Shown: positions 54,204 to 61,750 of the stretch, in pieces | Position numbering within the stretch: the stretch's first letter is position 1 | Layout: each line of letters begins with the position of its first letter | Assembly (NCBI GenBank): GCA_032250805.1 | Contig: JAVVEM010000002.1 | Location: 1 to 64,000, forward strand | Length of the DNA stretch: 64,000 bases | DNA from: B18-G4 sp032250805 | GTDB taxonomy: Bacteria; Bacteroidota; Bacteroidia; Bacteroidales; B18-G4 | Direction of reading: 5' to 3' | Made by a program: the position numbers and the translations under genes | Notes under the pieces: generated by a model | The model's database searches: none | The model's input: the letters and a program-made list of their open reading frames with translations, nothing else | What the model was told of the DNA's origin: nothing

Positions 54204-54818
54204 ATGAATAAAGCGTATTATACACTGGCCGTATTCCTTTTATTGCTCGGGCTTGGCCTGGTGATCCTGCCTGATCGTGAACACCACGAAGAGGCTTCAC
54301 CAAGGGAAGTGCTTAATGACCTTAAAAATCCTTCCCGCTTTATCTCTACCGATAAGGTGGCAGAAATGATCATTGATAAGGACCCAACGATCCTGCTGGT
54401 AGATGTACGCGATATGTACGACTACCTCGATTATTCAATACCGGGTGCACACAGCATTCCACTCGAAGAGATCCTTTCCTATAACTGGATCGACTCACTG
54501 GCTTTTGAAGGATCAAAGATCATTCTTTTCTCCAACAGCGATATTCGTGCCGACCAGGCATGGATCCTTCTCAAAAGAGAACAAAAAGAAAATATACATG
54601 TGATGAAAGGGGGATTGAACCGCTGGTTTGAAACCATTATCCAACCCGAAAGGCCACCCGAAACTGCTCCAGGCGAAGAAATTGACCTTTATGATTTCCG
54701 AAAAGGTGCATCTATATATTTTACAGGAGGAGCAGCACCCATTGAGCAGGAAATCGATGCAGAACCGGTTATGGTCAGGCGAAAAGCCAAAACACAAACT
54801 GTTGAAGGAGGTTGCTAA
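54204..54818 (+). CDS. Membrane-anchored rhodanese-like protein with C-terminal Cys tail (copy 1)
   Basis: 204 residues: an N-terminal helix (YYTLAVFLLLLGLGLVIL) anchors a rhodanese fold outside the membrane (ILLVDVRDMYDYLDYSIPGAHSIPLEEI, then NIHVMKGGLNRWF). The active-site loop reads IILFSNSDIRAD, with Ser110 where the catalytic cysteine should be. The only cysteine in the whole protein is the last residue, in the ending VRRKAKTQTVEGGC. A long Pro/Glu-rich linker joins the domain to this basic tail. Inference: the tail cysteine works as a mobile persulfide carrier for the YeeE/YedE pair upstream. It is not a normal rhodanese. Confidence 0.85.
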   Translation: MNKAYYTLAVFLLLLGLGLVILPDREHHEEASPREVLNDLKNPSRFISTDKVAEMIIDKDPTILLVDVRDMYDYLDYSIPGAHSIPLEEILSYNWIDSLAFEGSKIILFSNSDIRADQAWILLKREQKENIHVMKGGLNRWFETIIQPERPPETAPGEEIDLYDFRKGASIYFTGGAAPIEQEIDAEPVMVRRKAKTQTVEGGC

Positions 54819-54838
54819 ACTTGAAAAAATTAATTGCC

Positions 54839-55483
54839 ATGGAATTTAAACACCCAAACAGATCAATGGTCGCATTCGTTATCACATTTATCCTTGTGAT
54901 TGTTATCGGATTGCTTACGATAAACAGACCCGGCCTCGAATATGCGATCACTACCGATGAAGCCTTAGAGCAACTGGTCGCAGGAGAGTATGAGTTTTTT
55001 CCTGAAGACCTGGTGGGTATTGTCGAATATGGCGATTCATCATATGTCCTTGTCGACCTTCGCAATCCCTATGAATACATTAAAGGTCATATTTCGGGAG
55101 CTGTAAATATTCCGTCAAACAGTTTGCTTGACAGCAGGAATCTGCAAATGTTCGATCAATATGCATCAGACTCATTAACAGTGATATTTTATGGTCAGGA
55201 TCAGCTCGAAGCCAATGGGCCCTGGATGATCCTGAAACAAATGGGATACGATAACATTAAAGTTCTCATGGGCGGGTATCATTACTTTACAACCGGCCCT
55301 CTTGACTTTTACGACATGCCTGAGGTTCCTGAATATCTTGTTGAAGAACCTGCATATGATTTCTATGGCATCATGGAAACACTCGGAAGCAGGGAGCCTT
55401 CTGATATGACCGGAGGAGACCAGCCAGAAGCAGTTATCCCGACACGCCGGAAAAAACAATCTGTAACCGAAGGAGGATGCTGA
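54839..55483 (+). CDS. Membrane-anchored rhodanese-like protein with C-terminal Cys tail (copy 2)
   Basis: 214 residues from the ATG at 54839 (an earlier in-frame ATG at 54812 overlaps copy 1). One N-terminal helix (MVAFVITFILVIVIGLLTI), then a rhodanese fold (YVLVDLRNPYEYIKGHISGAVNIP, then IKVLMGGYHYF). The active loop reads VIFYGQDQLEA, with Gly119 instead of cysteine. As in copy 1 the only cysteine is the final residue, in TRRKKQSVTEGGC. The two proteins are diverged in the fold but share the tail pattern RRK...V-x-EGGC, so the tail is under selection. Probably works with copy 1. Confidence 0.85.
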   Translation: MEFKHPNRSMVAFVITFILVIVIGLLTINRPGLEYAITTDEALEQLVAGEYEFFPEDLVGIVEYGDSSYVLVDLRNPYEYIKGHISGAVNIPSNSLLDSRNLQMFDQYASDSLTVIFYGQDQLEANGPWMILKQMGYDNIKVLMGGYHYFTTGPLDFYDMPEVPEYLVEEPAYDFYGIMETLGSREPSDMTGGDQPEAVIPTRRKKQSVTEGGC

Positions 55484-55538
55484 AGCTGAAGATTAATATA
55501 AATAATGTAAATTTGATACAAACTAATACCTCATCAGG

Positions 55539-55778
55539 ATGAGAAAAAAACATATTTTGGCTAATTTTGCTTTACTTTTTGGTGCTTTCGGCTTCCTGGG
55601 ATATATCTTTATTATCGTTGCAGGATACCTGGGTTGCTGCGCCGACATTTCCACCAGAATGTATCATAACATTATTATCATTATCCTGGTAATTGCCTTC
55701 GCACTCTTTGCAGTTTGTATCTATAACAATTGCTGCAAGGTCGGATCAGAACCGAAAGATGAGGATAAAAAAGAATAA
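55539..55778 (+). CDS. Small cysteine-rich membrane protein
   Basis: 79 residues with two membrane helices. Five cysteines sit at the membrane edges: GCC after the first helix, and C plus CC after the second (VCIYNNCC). The C-terminal tail is charged (KDEDKKE). It follows the rhodanese pair by 55 bases on the same strand and closes the block. The clustered cysteines suggest metal binding or thiol exchange with the neighbours; no family recognised. Confidence 0.65.
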   Translation: MRKKHILANFALLFGAFGFLGYIFIIVAGYLGCCADISTRMYHNIIIIILVIAFALFAVCIYNNCCKVGSEPKDEDKKE

Positions 55779-55863
55779 ATGCAATGTTCACCATCCATTG
55801 CACTGAAATGGCCATCCGGTTTGATATGGATAGCGTGATTGACCAGACCAAAGAGGATAATGC

Positions 55864-56715
55864 CTATCCTGCCAGTTCTTCTGCCCGCCTCCGGTGCACC
55901 TTTTTTGCAATAACAATACTGAGTTCATAAAGCCCCATCAGAGGGATTACTACCATGATCTGGCTGAATACGTCGGGAGGTGTAATGATGGCCGAAAGTA
56001 CCAGCAAGAGGACAATGGTATATTTTCTGTTCTTCTTCAGAAATTCAGGTGTTAAAACGCCAAGGCGTGTAAGAAAGAATACAAAGACAGGCAATTCGAA
56101 AACGATTCCGACAGATAGAGATACCGAAACAACTGTGCTGATATATGAACTTAACGACACATTATTCGCAACCGCCTCACTTACCTGGTATGTTCCAAGA
56201 AAGTTGATGGTTAGAGGAACGATCAGAAAATAACTGAATAAAACACCAAATAAGAAGAGCACAGAACACACAAAAACAGCTCCCCCTGAATATTTACGTT
56301 CATTCTGCTTCAGGGCAGGCTCAATAAATCTCCATATCTCATGCAAAATATACGGAAAGGCAAGGATAACTCCCGACATAATCGAAATATACATGTGAGT
56401 AAGGAACTGCCCCGACATCCTGATGTTAATGATCTCAAGCTTTGAGTTGTCAAGACAAAGCGCTGCCACACCCACAAATTCAGAGAATGCACAAAGCAGT
56501 CGCGTGGTTAGAAAATCCGGCCGTATAGGGGCAAGGATGATCCTGTCGAAGATAAAATCCTTAAAAATAAATGCAACAATAGCAAGAATAAGTACTGCCA
56601 CAATTGACCTGACGAGGTGCCAGCGCAACTCATCGAGGTGCTCCCAGAACGACATCTCCTTTTCTTTTGATGGGTCAGGAGAACCCTTTTTCTTTGTCGT
56701 ATTGAATTCGCTCAT
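55864..56715 (-). CDS. tatC: Twin-arginine translocase subunit TatC
   Basis: 283 residues with six membrane helices. The cytosolic N-terminal motif SFWEHLDELRWHLVRS, which binds the twin-arginine signal, and the conserved FIEPALKQNERKY region are intact. It exports folded cofactor-containing proteins; in this window the molybdoenzyme (NRRDFIK) and probably the Rieske protein are clients. No tatA or tatB gene is adjacent. It converges with the sulfur block. Confidence 0.96.
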   Translation of the reverse strand: MSEFNTTKKKGSPDPSKEKEMSFWEHLDELRWHLVRSIVAVLILAIVAFIFKDFIFDRIILAPIRPDFLTTRLLCAFSEFVGVAALCLDNSKLEIINIRMSGQFLTHMYISIMSGVILAFPYILHEIWRFIEPALKQNERKYSGGAVFVCSVLFLFGVLFSYFLIVPLTINFLGTYQVSEAVANNVSLSSYISTVVSVSLSVGIVFELPVFVFFLTRLGVLTPEFLKKNRKYTIVLLLVLSAIITPPDVFSQIMVVIPLMGLYELSIVIAKKVHRRRAEELAG

Positions 56716-56875
56716 GTACCGCTAATCGCATTTAATGCCCAAAAGTAATAAATCCTGCAAATTAATTAAGTTTGTATTGAAAAACAGATGCCGAAAGCCG
56801 GGTGATGGCTGGCAGTTGTCAGACAAACCGGGAAACTTAAGCAGCAACTAATTATTTGACAGTTATTGGCCAGAC

Positions 56876-57871
56876 ATGAATCCGGAAAATTTAATAATGC
56901 TTATGCCCACCTGGCGGGCCCTGATATCGGATGTTAAAAAACAAAAGCGCTATGTGCGCAATGTGCTGGAACCCGACATCCAGAAAGCAATGAATAACAA
57001 CGATGGAAGCCTCGACGAGGAAGACTTCCGGAAGATAAGAGGATATTATGGTTTTGGAGTGCCGGCCATTGTTGGTGAAGGTTTCTGCACGCTGAGGGGA
57101 AGAGCAATGAGCGAAAAGGAAAGGCTTGCCAATACTTACCAGGGAGCCTTAACAGGACTTTTTGACGATTTTTTTGATAAGACAAATCCCGACAGGGACG
57201 ACATCCTGAAAATGATGAATAACCCCGAAGTTTATCATGCACAATCCTCGTTGGAACGCCTGTTTGTTGACTTCCTCAGCAAGGTTCATAAGAATATAGA
57301 CAACAAGCAATCTTTCGCGCTTACTTTCAGGCAGGTTTTTGATGCTCAGGTTGAAAGTCAGGCGCAGATGAGGAATGACATCACTTTGGATCAGATCAGG
57401 ACGATCACTTTCAGTAAAGGTGGCCATTCCCTCCTGTTTTACAGAAGTGTTTTCGAAAATAAATTATCGGATACAGAAGAAGAGGCTTTATTTACTGCAG
57501 GAGGCCTGATGCAACTCGGTAACGACATTTTCGATGTATGGAAAGATGCGCCACAGAATATCAAAACACTTGTCACCGCATGTGAAAATATCAGTAAGGT
57601 AAGGGAGGTATTCAAAGAACAAATGAACAAAACCCTGTCACTTTTTGAGCAAACCAGCTTTCCGCGAACAAATATCCGTAGATACCTGCATAAGCTCGTG
57701 CTTGGCATTTCGCGCTGCTATGTATGCCTTGACCAGCTTGAAGGCCTGGAGAAACAGAGCAGCGGGCAGTTCAATCCATCGGCCTATAGCCGGGAAGAAA
57801 TGATCTGTGATATGGAAAAGCCACTGAACATGTTCAGATCTGTACGTTATTATCTGAACTACACATTCTGA
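56876..57871 (+). CDS. Putative class 1 isoprenoid-fold protein
   Basis: 331 residues, all-helical, no signal peptide. Two acidic clusters lie where class I prenyl or terpene synthases bind Mg-diphosphate: GLFDDFFDKTNPDRDD (about residue 98) and QLGNDIFDVWKD (about 216). Together with the helical content this suggests the isoprenoid-synthase fold, as in Bacteroidota proteins labelled class 1 isoprenoid biosynthesis enzyme. The motifs are not exact DDxxD matches, so catalysis is uncertain. It overlaps the convergent queA end by 13 bases. Function unknown. Confidence 0.5.
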   Translation: MNPENLIMLMPTWRALISDVKKQKRYVRNVLEPDIQKAMNNNDGSLDEEDFRKIRGYYGFGVPAIVGEGFCTLRGRAMSEKERLANTYQGALTGLFDDFFDKTNPDRDDILKMMNNPEVYHAQSSLERLFVDFLSKVHKNIDNKQSFALTFRQVFDAQVESQAQMRNDITLDQIRTITFSKGGHSLLFYRSVFENKLSDTEEEALFTAGGLMQLGNDIFDVWKDAPQNIKTLVTACENISKVREVFKEQMNKTLSLFEQTSFPRTNIRRYLHKLVLGISRCYVCLDQLEGLEKQSSGQFNPSAYSREEMICDMEKPLNMFRSVRYYLNYTF

Positions 57872-59082
57872 TCCTGCCTGAAGAAAAGGCAACTGTCGCC
57901 ATAGCTTAAGAATCTGAAATGATTTTCGAGGGCATACGCATATGCATCCTGCCACTTTTCGCCTGCAAAAGCGGCAACGAGCAGCAAGAGTGTGCTCCGG
58001 GGCATATGAAAATTTGTGATAAGAATGTCGGCAATCCAAAAACTGTATCCGGGTATAATGATCAGGCTGGTATCACCGGAAATTACTTCCCTGCCTGATC
58101 CCTGCATATGGTGAAGAATGTTGCCCAGGGCTTTTTCACTGCTGATGGTTGGCGTCATTGGCTTGTAGGGCGCCCATTGCGAAACCGAAAAAGCTGCATT
58201 CTCATCTCCTTCAAGCAATACCCCGAACCAGTAGAGACTTTCTATTGTGCGCAAAGATGTTGTTCCAACGGCAGTTAAGTGGCCGTTGTTGTTCAATATT
58301 GCCCTGATGAAATCCTGGCTGATCACAATCTGCTCGGTATGCATTTTATGATCACGTATGTCGGGATGCGATACAGGCCTGAACGTGCCGGCGCCAACAT
58401 GCAGGGTAACATTTTCGAAACCAATATTCTTTTCTTTCAACGAATCGAATACTTCAGGGGTGAAGTGCAGGCCCGCCGTCGGGGCGGCTACAGAACCATG
58501 ATGACGGGCATAGATCGTTTGATAGCGCTCAACATCTTCTGCTTCTGCTTCGCGTTCGATATATGGGGGAAGCGGTACTTTACCAGCCTCATCAATCACC
58601 TCCGCAAAACTTTTACCATGAATATCCCACGAAAACCTGACCGCGAATGCACCATCCAAATCGCCTGTTCTTTCAGCGAATAAGTGTCCACGGTCACCAC
58701 CCAGATCCATTGTCAGCCTACCCGAGCGCCATTTCCTGGCATTCCCAACCAGGCATTTCCACACAACAGCTGAGGTTGATTCAAAGGCAGTGTTGATTTC
58801 GGGTGAGGGCTCAAGTGGTTCAAGGCAAAATACCTCGATACGCGCGCCGGTATCCTTTCTGAATACCAGCCTGGCCCTGATCACCCTGGTATTATTGAAT
58901 ACCATCAGACCTCCATCCGGTAAATGTTTATGTAAATTATAAAAGCGGTCGTCGGAAATACCATCATCATTCATGATCAACAAACGCGAATGGTCTCTCT
59001 GCACCGCAGGATGTTCCGCAATCATGCCATGCGGAAGCTCATAGCTGTAGTCAGCCATATTTACCGGCCTGCCCTGATTCAT
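57859..59082 (-). CDS. queA: S-adenosylmethionine:tRNA ribosyltransferase-isomerase
   Basis: 407 residues. QueA adds the epoxycyclopentane ring to preQ1 in tRNA, the step before queuosine. Diagnostic segments: ELPHGMIAEHPAVQRDHSRLL, VFNNTRVIRARL, GSVAAPTAGLHFTPEVFDSL, GTTSLRTIESL and LLLLVAAFAG. The start at 59082 shares an ATGA overlap with the stop of the upstream hydrolase gene, which supports it; a second ATG at 59058 is closer to the usual family start. Longer than the about 350 residues of E. coli QueA. No other queuosine gene is nearby. Confidence 0.96.
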   Translation of the reverse strand: MNQGRPVNMADYSYELPHGMIAEHPAVQRDHSRLLIMNDDGISDDRFYNLHKHLPDGGLMVFNNTRVIRARLVFRKDTGARIEVFCLEPLEPSPEINTAFESTSAVVWKCLVGNARKWRSGRLTMDLGGDRGHLFAERTGDLDGAFAVRFSWDIHGKSFAEVIDEAGKVPLPPYIEREAEAEDVERYQTIYARHHGSVAAPTAGLHFTPEVFDSLKEKNIGFENVTLHVGAGTFRPVSHPDIRDHKMHTEQIVISQDFIRAILNNNGHLTAVGTTSLRTIESLYWFGVLLEGDENAAFSVSQWAPYKPMTPTISSEKALGNILHHMQGSGREVISGDTSLIIIPGYSFWIADILITNFHMPRSTLLLLVAAFAGEKWQDAYAYALENHFRFLSYGDSCLFFRQDQNV

Positions 59083-59861
59083 GATCTTATCTTCTGAAGG
59101 AATTCGCTCACATGCTTAAAAAATGTTTCCGGGTCATCGGCATGGACCCAATGAGTACCTTTCTCAATGGTGACAATCTCCATATTGGGAAAGTTTTTTC
59201 GCATCACAGGAATGTCTTCTTCGATGATGTAATCAGAATCACCACCGCGTACAAATAAGGCAGGCTTGTTGAACACTGTTGAGTAAAAAACACCATCATA
59301 CATCGAATCCAGGTTAAGATCAAGGGCTTCGAGGTTGATCCTCCAGTCGAGCAAATCCTTTTCTTTCCTGTAAAGGTTCTTTGACAGGAATTTTACGATC
59401 CGTCTGCTGGAGATCGTTTCCAAAAGATGTTTTTCTACATCTTTTCTCGACTCCATCTTACTGAAATCGACTGATCGCATGGCATCGATCAGAGCCCTGT
59501 GGTGGGTATGCGACACATAAGTGCGCATGCTGGTATCAACAACGATGAGCGCGCTGACAGCCTCAGGGTTTTCGAGGGTATAGCGCATAGACACCTTCCC
59601 GCCCATTGAATGCCCAAGGATAACCGGGTTTTCCAATCCCTGCTGTTCGATAAACTCCAGCAGATCCTCGTTAAGGGCATAATAATTAAATGCATAATGA
59701 TGCGGCGACTTACCATGGTTACGCTGGTCGGGTATAAATACTTTATAACCAAGCTCAGCAATCTGCCTGCCGAAAGTCACCCAATTGTCGGAAATTCCGA
59801 ATATCCCGTGCAGGATGATAAACGGTTTTCCTTCGCCATATTTTTTGTAATGGAGTTTCAT
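59079..59861 (-). CDS. Alpha/beta-fold hydrolase (YbfF-like)
   Basis: 260 residues. The opening KPFIILHGIFGISDNWVTFGRQIAELGYKVFIPDQRNHGKSPH and nucleophile elbow GHSMGG (about residue 95) are typical of the YbfF-type esterases; the acid and His are expected near GGDSDYI and TIEKGTHWVHAD. These hydrolyse short acyl esters or acyl-thioesters. It is coupled to queA by an ATGA overlap. Substrate unknown. Confidence 0.92.
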   Translation of the reverse strand: MKLHYKKYGEGKPFIILHGIFGISDNWVTFGRQIAELGYKVFIPDQRNHGKSPHHYAFNYYALNEDLLEFIEQQGLENPVILGHSMGGKVSMRYTLENPEAVSALIVVDTSMRTYVSHTHHRALIDAMRSVDFSKMESRKDVEKHLLETISSRRIVKFLSKNLYRKEKDLLDWRINLEALDLNLDSMYDGVFYSTVFNKPALFVRGGDSDYIIEEDIPVMRKNFPNMEIVTIEKGTHWVHADDPETFFKHVSEFLQKIRS

Positions 59862-59965
59862 AAGTGCAAAAATAATAATTTGAATGCTTCAAATCCCGGA
59901 TATGTCGGCACGAGATCATTATATCCTCCCATTTATAAATATGTACAGCCTGTTGCCGTTTCCAG

Positions 59966-60688
59966 CTATTCATCCGGCATTAATCGCCGCAGATACATTT
60001 GAATTGTATTTTCCAGGCCGTAATATAGGGCATCACTGATCAGGGCATGGCCGATAGATACTTCAAGCAGGCGGGGTACTTTCTCAGAAAAATAACGAAG
60101 GTTATCGAGGTTCAGGTCATGACCGGCATTTAAACCCAGCCCTGAATGATAAGCTACTTCAGCGGCATCGACAAAGGGTTTCACTGCCTGTTCCCTGCCT
60201 TTGGCAAAACTGGCCGCGTATGCTTCGGTATAGAGTTCAACCCTGTCGGCCCCGGTTTTTGCAGCATTTTCGATCATAAGGGTATCGGTTTCAATAAAAA
60301 CGGATACACGTATGCCGTGCGATTTAAATTCGGCGATCACTTCGGTAAGAAATGAGTTATTTTTAACTGTATCCCAGCCCGCATTGGAAGTCAATACTCC
60401 AGGAGGGTCGGGTACAAGTGTAACCTGTGCAGGCTTAACTTCTGTAACAAGCCTGACAAATTGCTCATTCGGATAACCTTCGATATTGAATTCTGTTTTT
60501 ACGACAGGTTTCAGGTCATATACATCCTGATAACGGATGTGCCGTTCATCGGGTCGGGGATGAACAGTAATGCCTTGTGCACCAAATCTTTCGCAGTCGA
60601 TGGCAGCTTTAACCACATCAGGAATATTGCCCCCACGGGCATTGCGCAGCGTGGCGATCTTATTAATATTTACGCTCAGTCGTGTCAT
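59966..60688 (-). CDS. pdxJ: Pyridoxine 5'-phosphate synthase
   Basis: 240 residues; condenses 3-amino-2-oxopropyl phosphate with 1-deoxyxylulose 5-phosphate to make vitamin B6. The TIM-barrel motifs are intact: LSVNINKIATLRNARGGNIPDV, GITVHPRPDERHIRYQDV, VTLVPDPPGVLTSNAGWD and the C-terminal VSIGHALISDALYYGL phosphate site. Length is standard. A TAGCTTTG -7 box (60723-60730, minus) lies just upstream, back to back with the dtd promoter. Confidence 0.96.
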   Translation of the reverse strand: MTRLSVNINKIATLRNARGGNIPDVVKAAIDCERFGAQGITVHPRPDERHIRYQDVYDLKPVVKTEFNIEGYPNEQFVRLVTEVKPAQVTLVPDPPGVLTSNAGWDTVKNNSFLTEVIAEFKSHGIRVSVFIETDTLMIENAAKTGADRVELYTEAYAASFAKGREQAVKPFVDAAEVAYHSGLGLNAGHDLNLDNLRYFSEKVPRLLEVSIGHALISDALYYGLENTIQMYLRRLMPDE

Positions 60689-60722
60689 AAATCATGAAAT
60701 GAACAGGTTTGCACTCCCAATG

Positions 60723-60747
60723 CAAAGCTAAGAATTTACTAAGTTTG
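60723..60747. promoter_or_regulatory. Back-to-back -7 boxes of pdxJ and dtd
   Basis: TAGCTTTG on the minus strand (60723-60730) and TAAGTTTG on the plus strand (60740-60747), nine bases apart, face away from each other toward pdxJ and dtd. So close a pair would compete for polymerase. Confidence 0.5.
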
Positions 60748-60771
60748 TATGGCAAAGTAAAAAAACATTCA

Positions 60772-61224
60772 ATGCGGGTTGTTATACAAAGGGTAAGCAA
60801 GGCATCAGTGAGCATTTCAGGGGAGGTCAGGAGCAGCATCAACAAAGGCTTGATGATCCTTCTCGGCATTGAAGACGCCGATACAATTGAGGACATCAAC
60901 TGGTTATGCAAAAAAATATCCGGACTAAGAATATTTCCGGATGCTGATGGTGTAATGAACCTATCGGTGAAAGATGTAAATGGGGAGCTCATGGTGGTAA
61001 GCCAGTTTACGCTTCATGCCAGCACCAAAAAAGGCAACCGGCCCTCATATATCAAAGCATCCCGCCCCGAAGTTGCGATCCCTCTCTATGAAAGCTTTGT
61101 AGATGGACTCGCAAAGGAGAGCGGTAAAGAAATTGCTACGGGTGAATTTGGCGCCATGATGGATATTGAGCTGATAAACAGCGGCCCGGTTACCATCATC
61201 ATCGACAGTAAATCAAAAGAGTAA
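60772..61224 (+). CDS. dtd: D-aminoacyl-tRNA deacylase
   Basis: 150 residues from the ATG at 60772; the frame opens at 60709, but a promoter box at 60740 and the family N-terminus MRVVIQRVSKASVSISGEV fix this start. DTD removes D-amino acids mistakenly attached to tRNA. The active-site motifs MVVSQFTLHASTKKGNRPSY (SQxT) and the NSGPVT segment (Gly-cisPro equivalent) are present. Standard length. A terminator follows. Confidence 0.96.
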   Translation: MRVVIQRVSKASVSISGEVRSSINKGLMILLGIEDADTIEDINWLCKKISGLRIFPDADGVMNLSVKDVNGELMVVSQFTLHASTKKGNRPSYIKASRPEVAIPLYESFVDGLAKESGKEIATGEFGAMMDIELINSGPVTIIIDSKSKE

Positions 61225-61237
61225 ATGCTTGAAATGA

Positions 61238-61270
61238 AAAAACCCCTCACGATCTCTCGCAAGGGGTCAA
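61238..61270 (+). terminator. Terminator after dtd
   Basis: AAAACCCCT and AGGGGT around a 14-base loop, 14 bases after the dtd stop. The following bases (CAAAAC) lack a long T run, so it is a moderate candidate. Confidence 0.55.
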
Positions 61271-61293
61271 AACCAAATTAATTAATGAAAAAA

Positions 61294-61605
61294 TTATTTT
61301 TTATCCCCACCTGGTTTTTTGTCATCGCATTTAGCAGATTTTGATGGGCAGCAACTTGTTTTTGTTTCACATTTGGCTGATGCATCTTTGCACTCGCCTT
61401 TAGCACCTTTAGAGCTTTTAGCATCTTTAGAGCTTTTAGCATCTTTTTTATCTTTACCGTCAGTCTTTTTGTTCTTGTCGGGGTCATCATCGGGAGTTAA
61501 CTTCACCATTTCGATGTTATCAACAGAAGCAACCGCCGACTGGATACTCAATGTTCCAAAGGCCACAAAACAAACGAGGGTAAAACCTAAGATTATCTTT
61601 TTCAT
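61294..61605 (-). CDS. Lys/Cys-rich exported low-complexity protein
   Basis: 103 residues. A signal peptide (KKIILGFTLVCFVAFGTLSIQSAVA) precedes a Lys/Asp/Ser tail with tandem KDAKSS repeats and six cysteines in the last 35 residues (GECKD, KCETK, SCCPS, KCDD counted). The repeats are encoded by two 18-base tandem units at 61407-61442. Such charged, Cys-rich exported tails suggest metal binding or a spacer function. No domain recognised. Confidence 0.7.
   Translation of the reverse strand: MKKIILGFTLVCFVAFGTLSIQSAVASVDNIEMVKLTPDDDPDKNKKTDGKDKKDAKSSKDAKSSKGAKGECKDASAKCETKTSCCPSKSAKCDDKKPGGDKK
61407..61442. repeat. 18-bp tandem duplication inside the Lys-rich gene
   Basis: CTTTAGAGCTTTTAGCAT occurs twice in tandem (61407-61424 and 61425-61442). 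It encodes the repeated AKSSKD/AKSSKG stretch; a partial earlier copy precedes it. Copy number may vary. Confidence 0.85.
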
Positions 61606-61750
61606 AATTTTTATAAGATTATTTGGTTAACAATTATTTTCTGACAGCTAAATTACGTCAATAATTGCACCCGGCATGTTAATAGCTTGTTAAACTCTGT
61701 TAAAATTATGTTAATGAACAGAAACGACAGTCAGATGTTTATAGAAAAGG

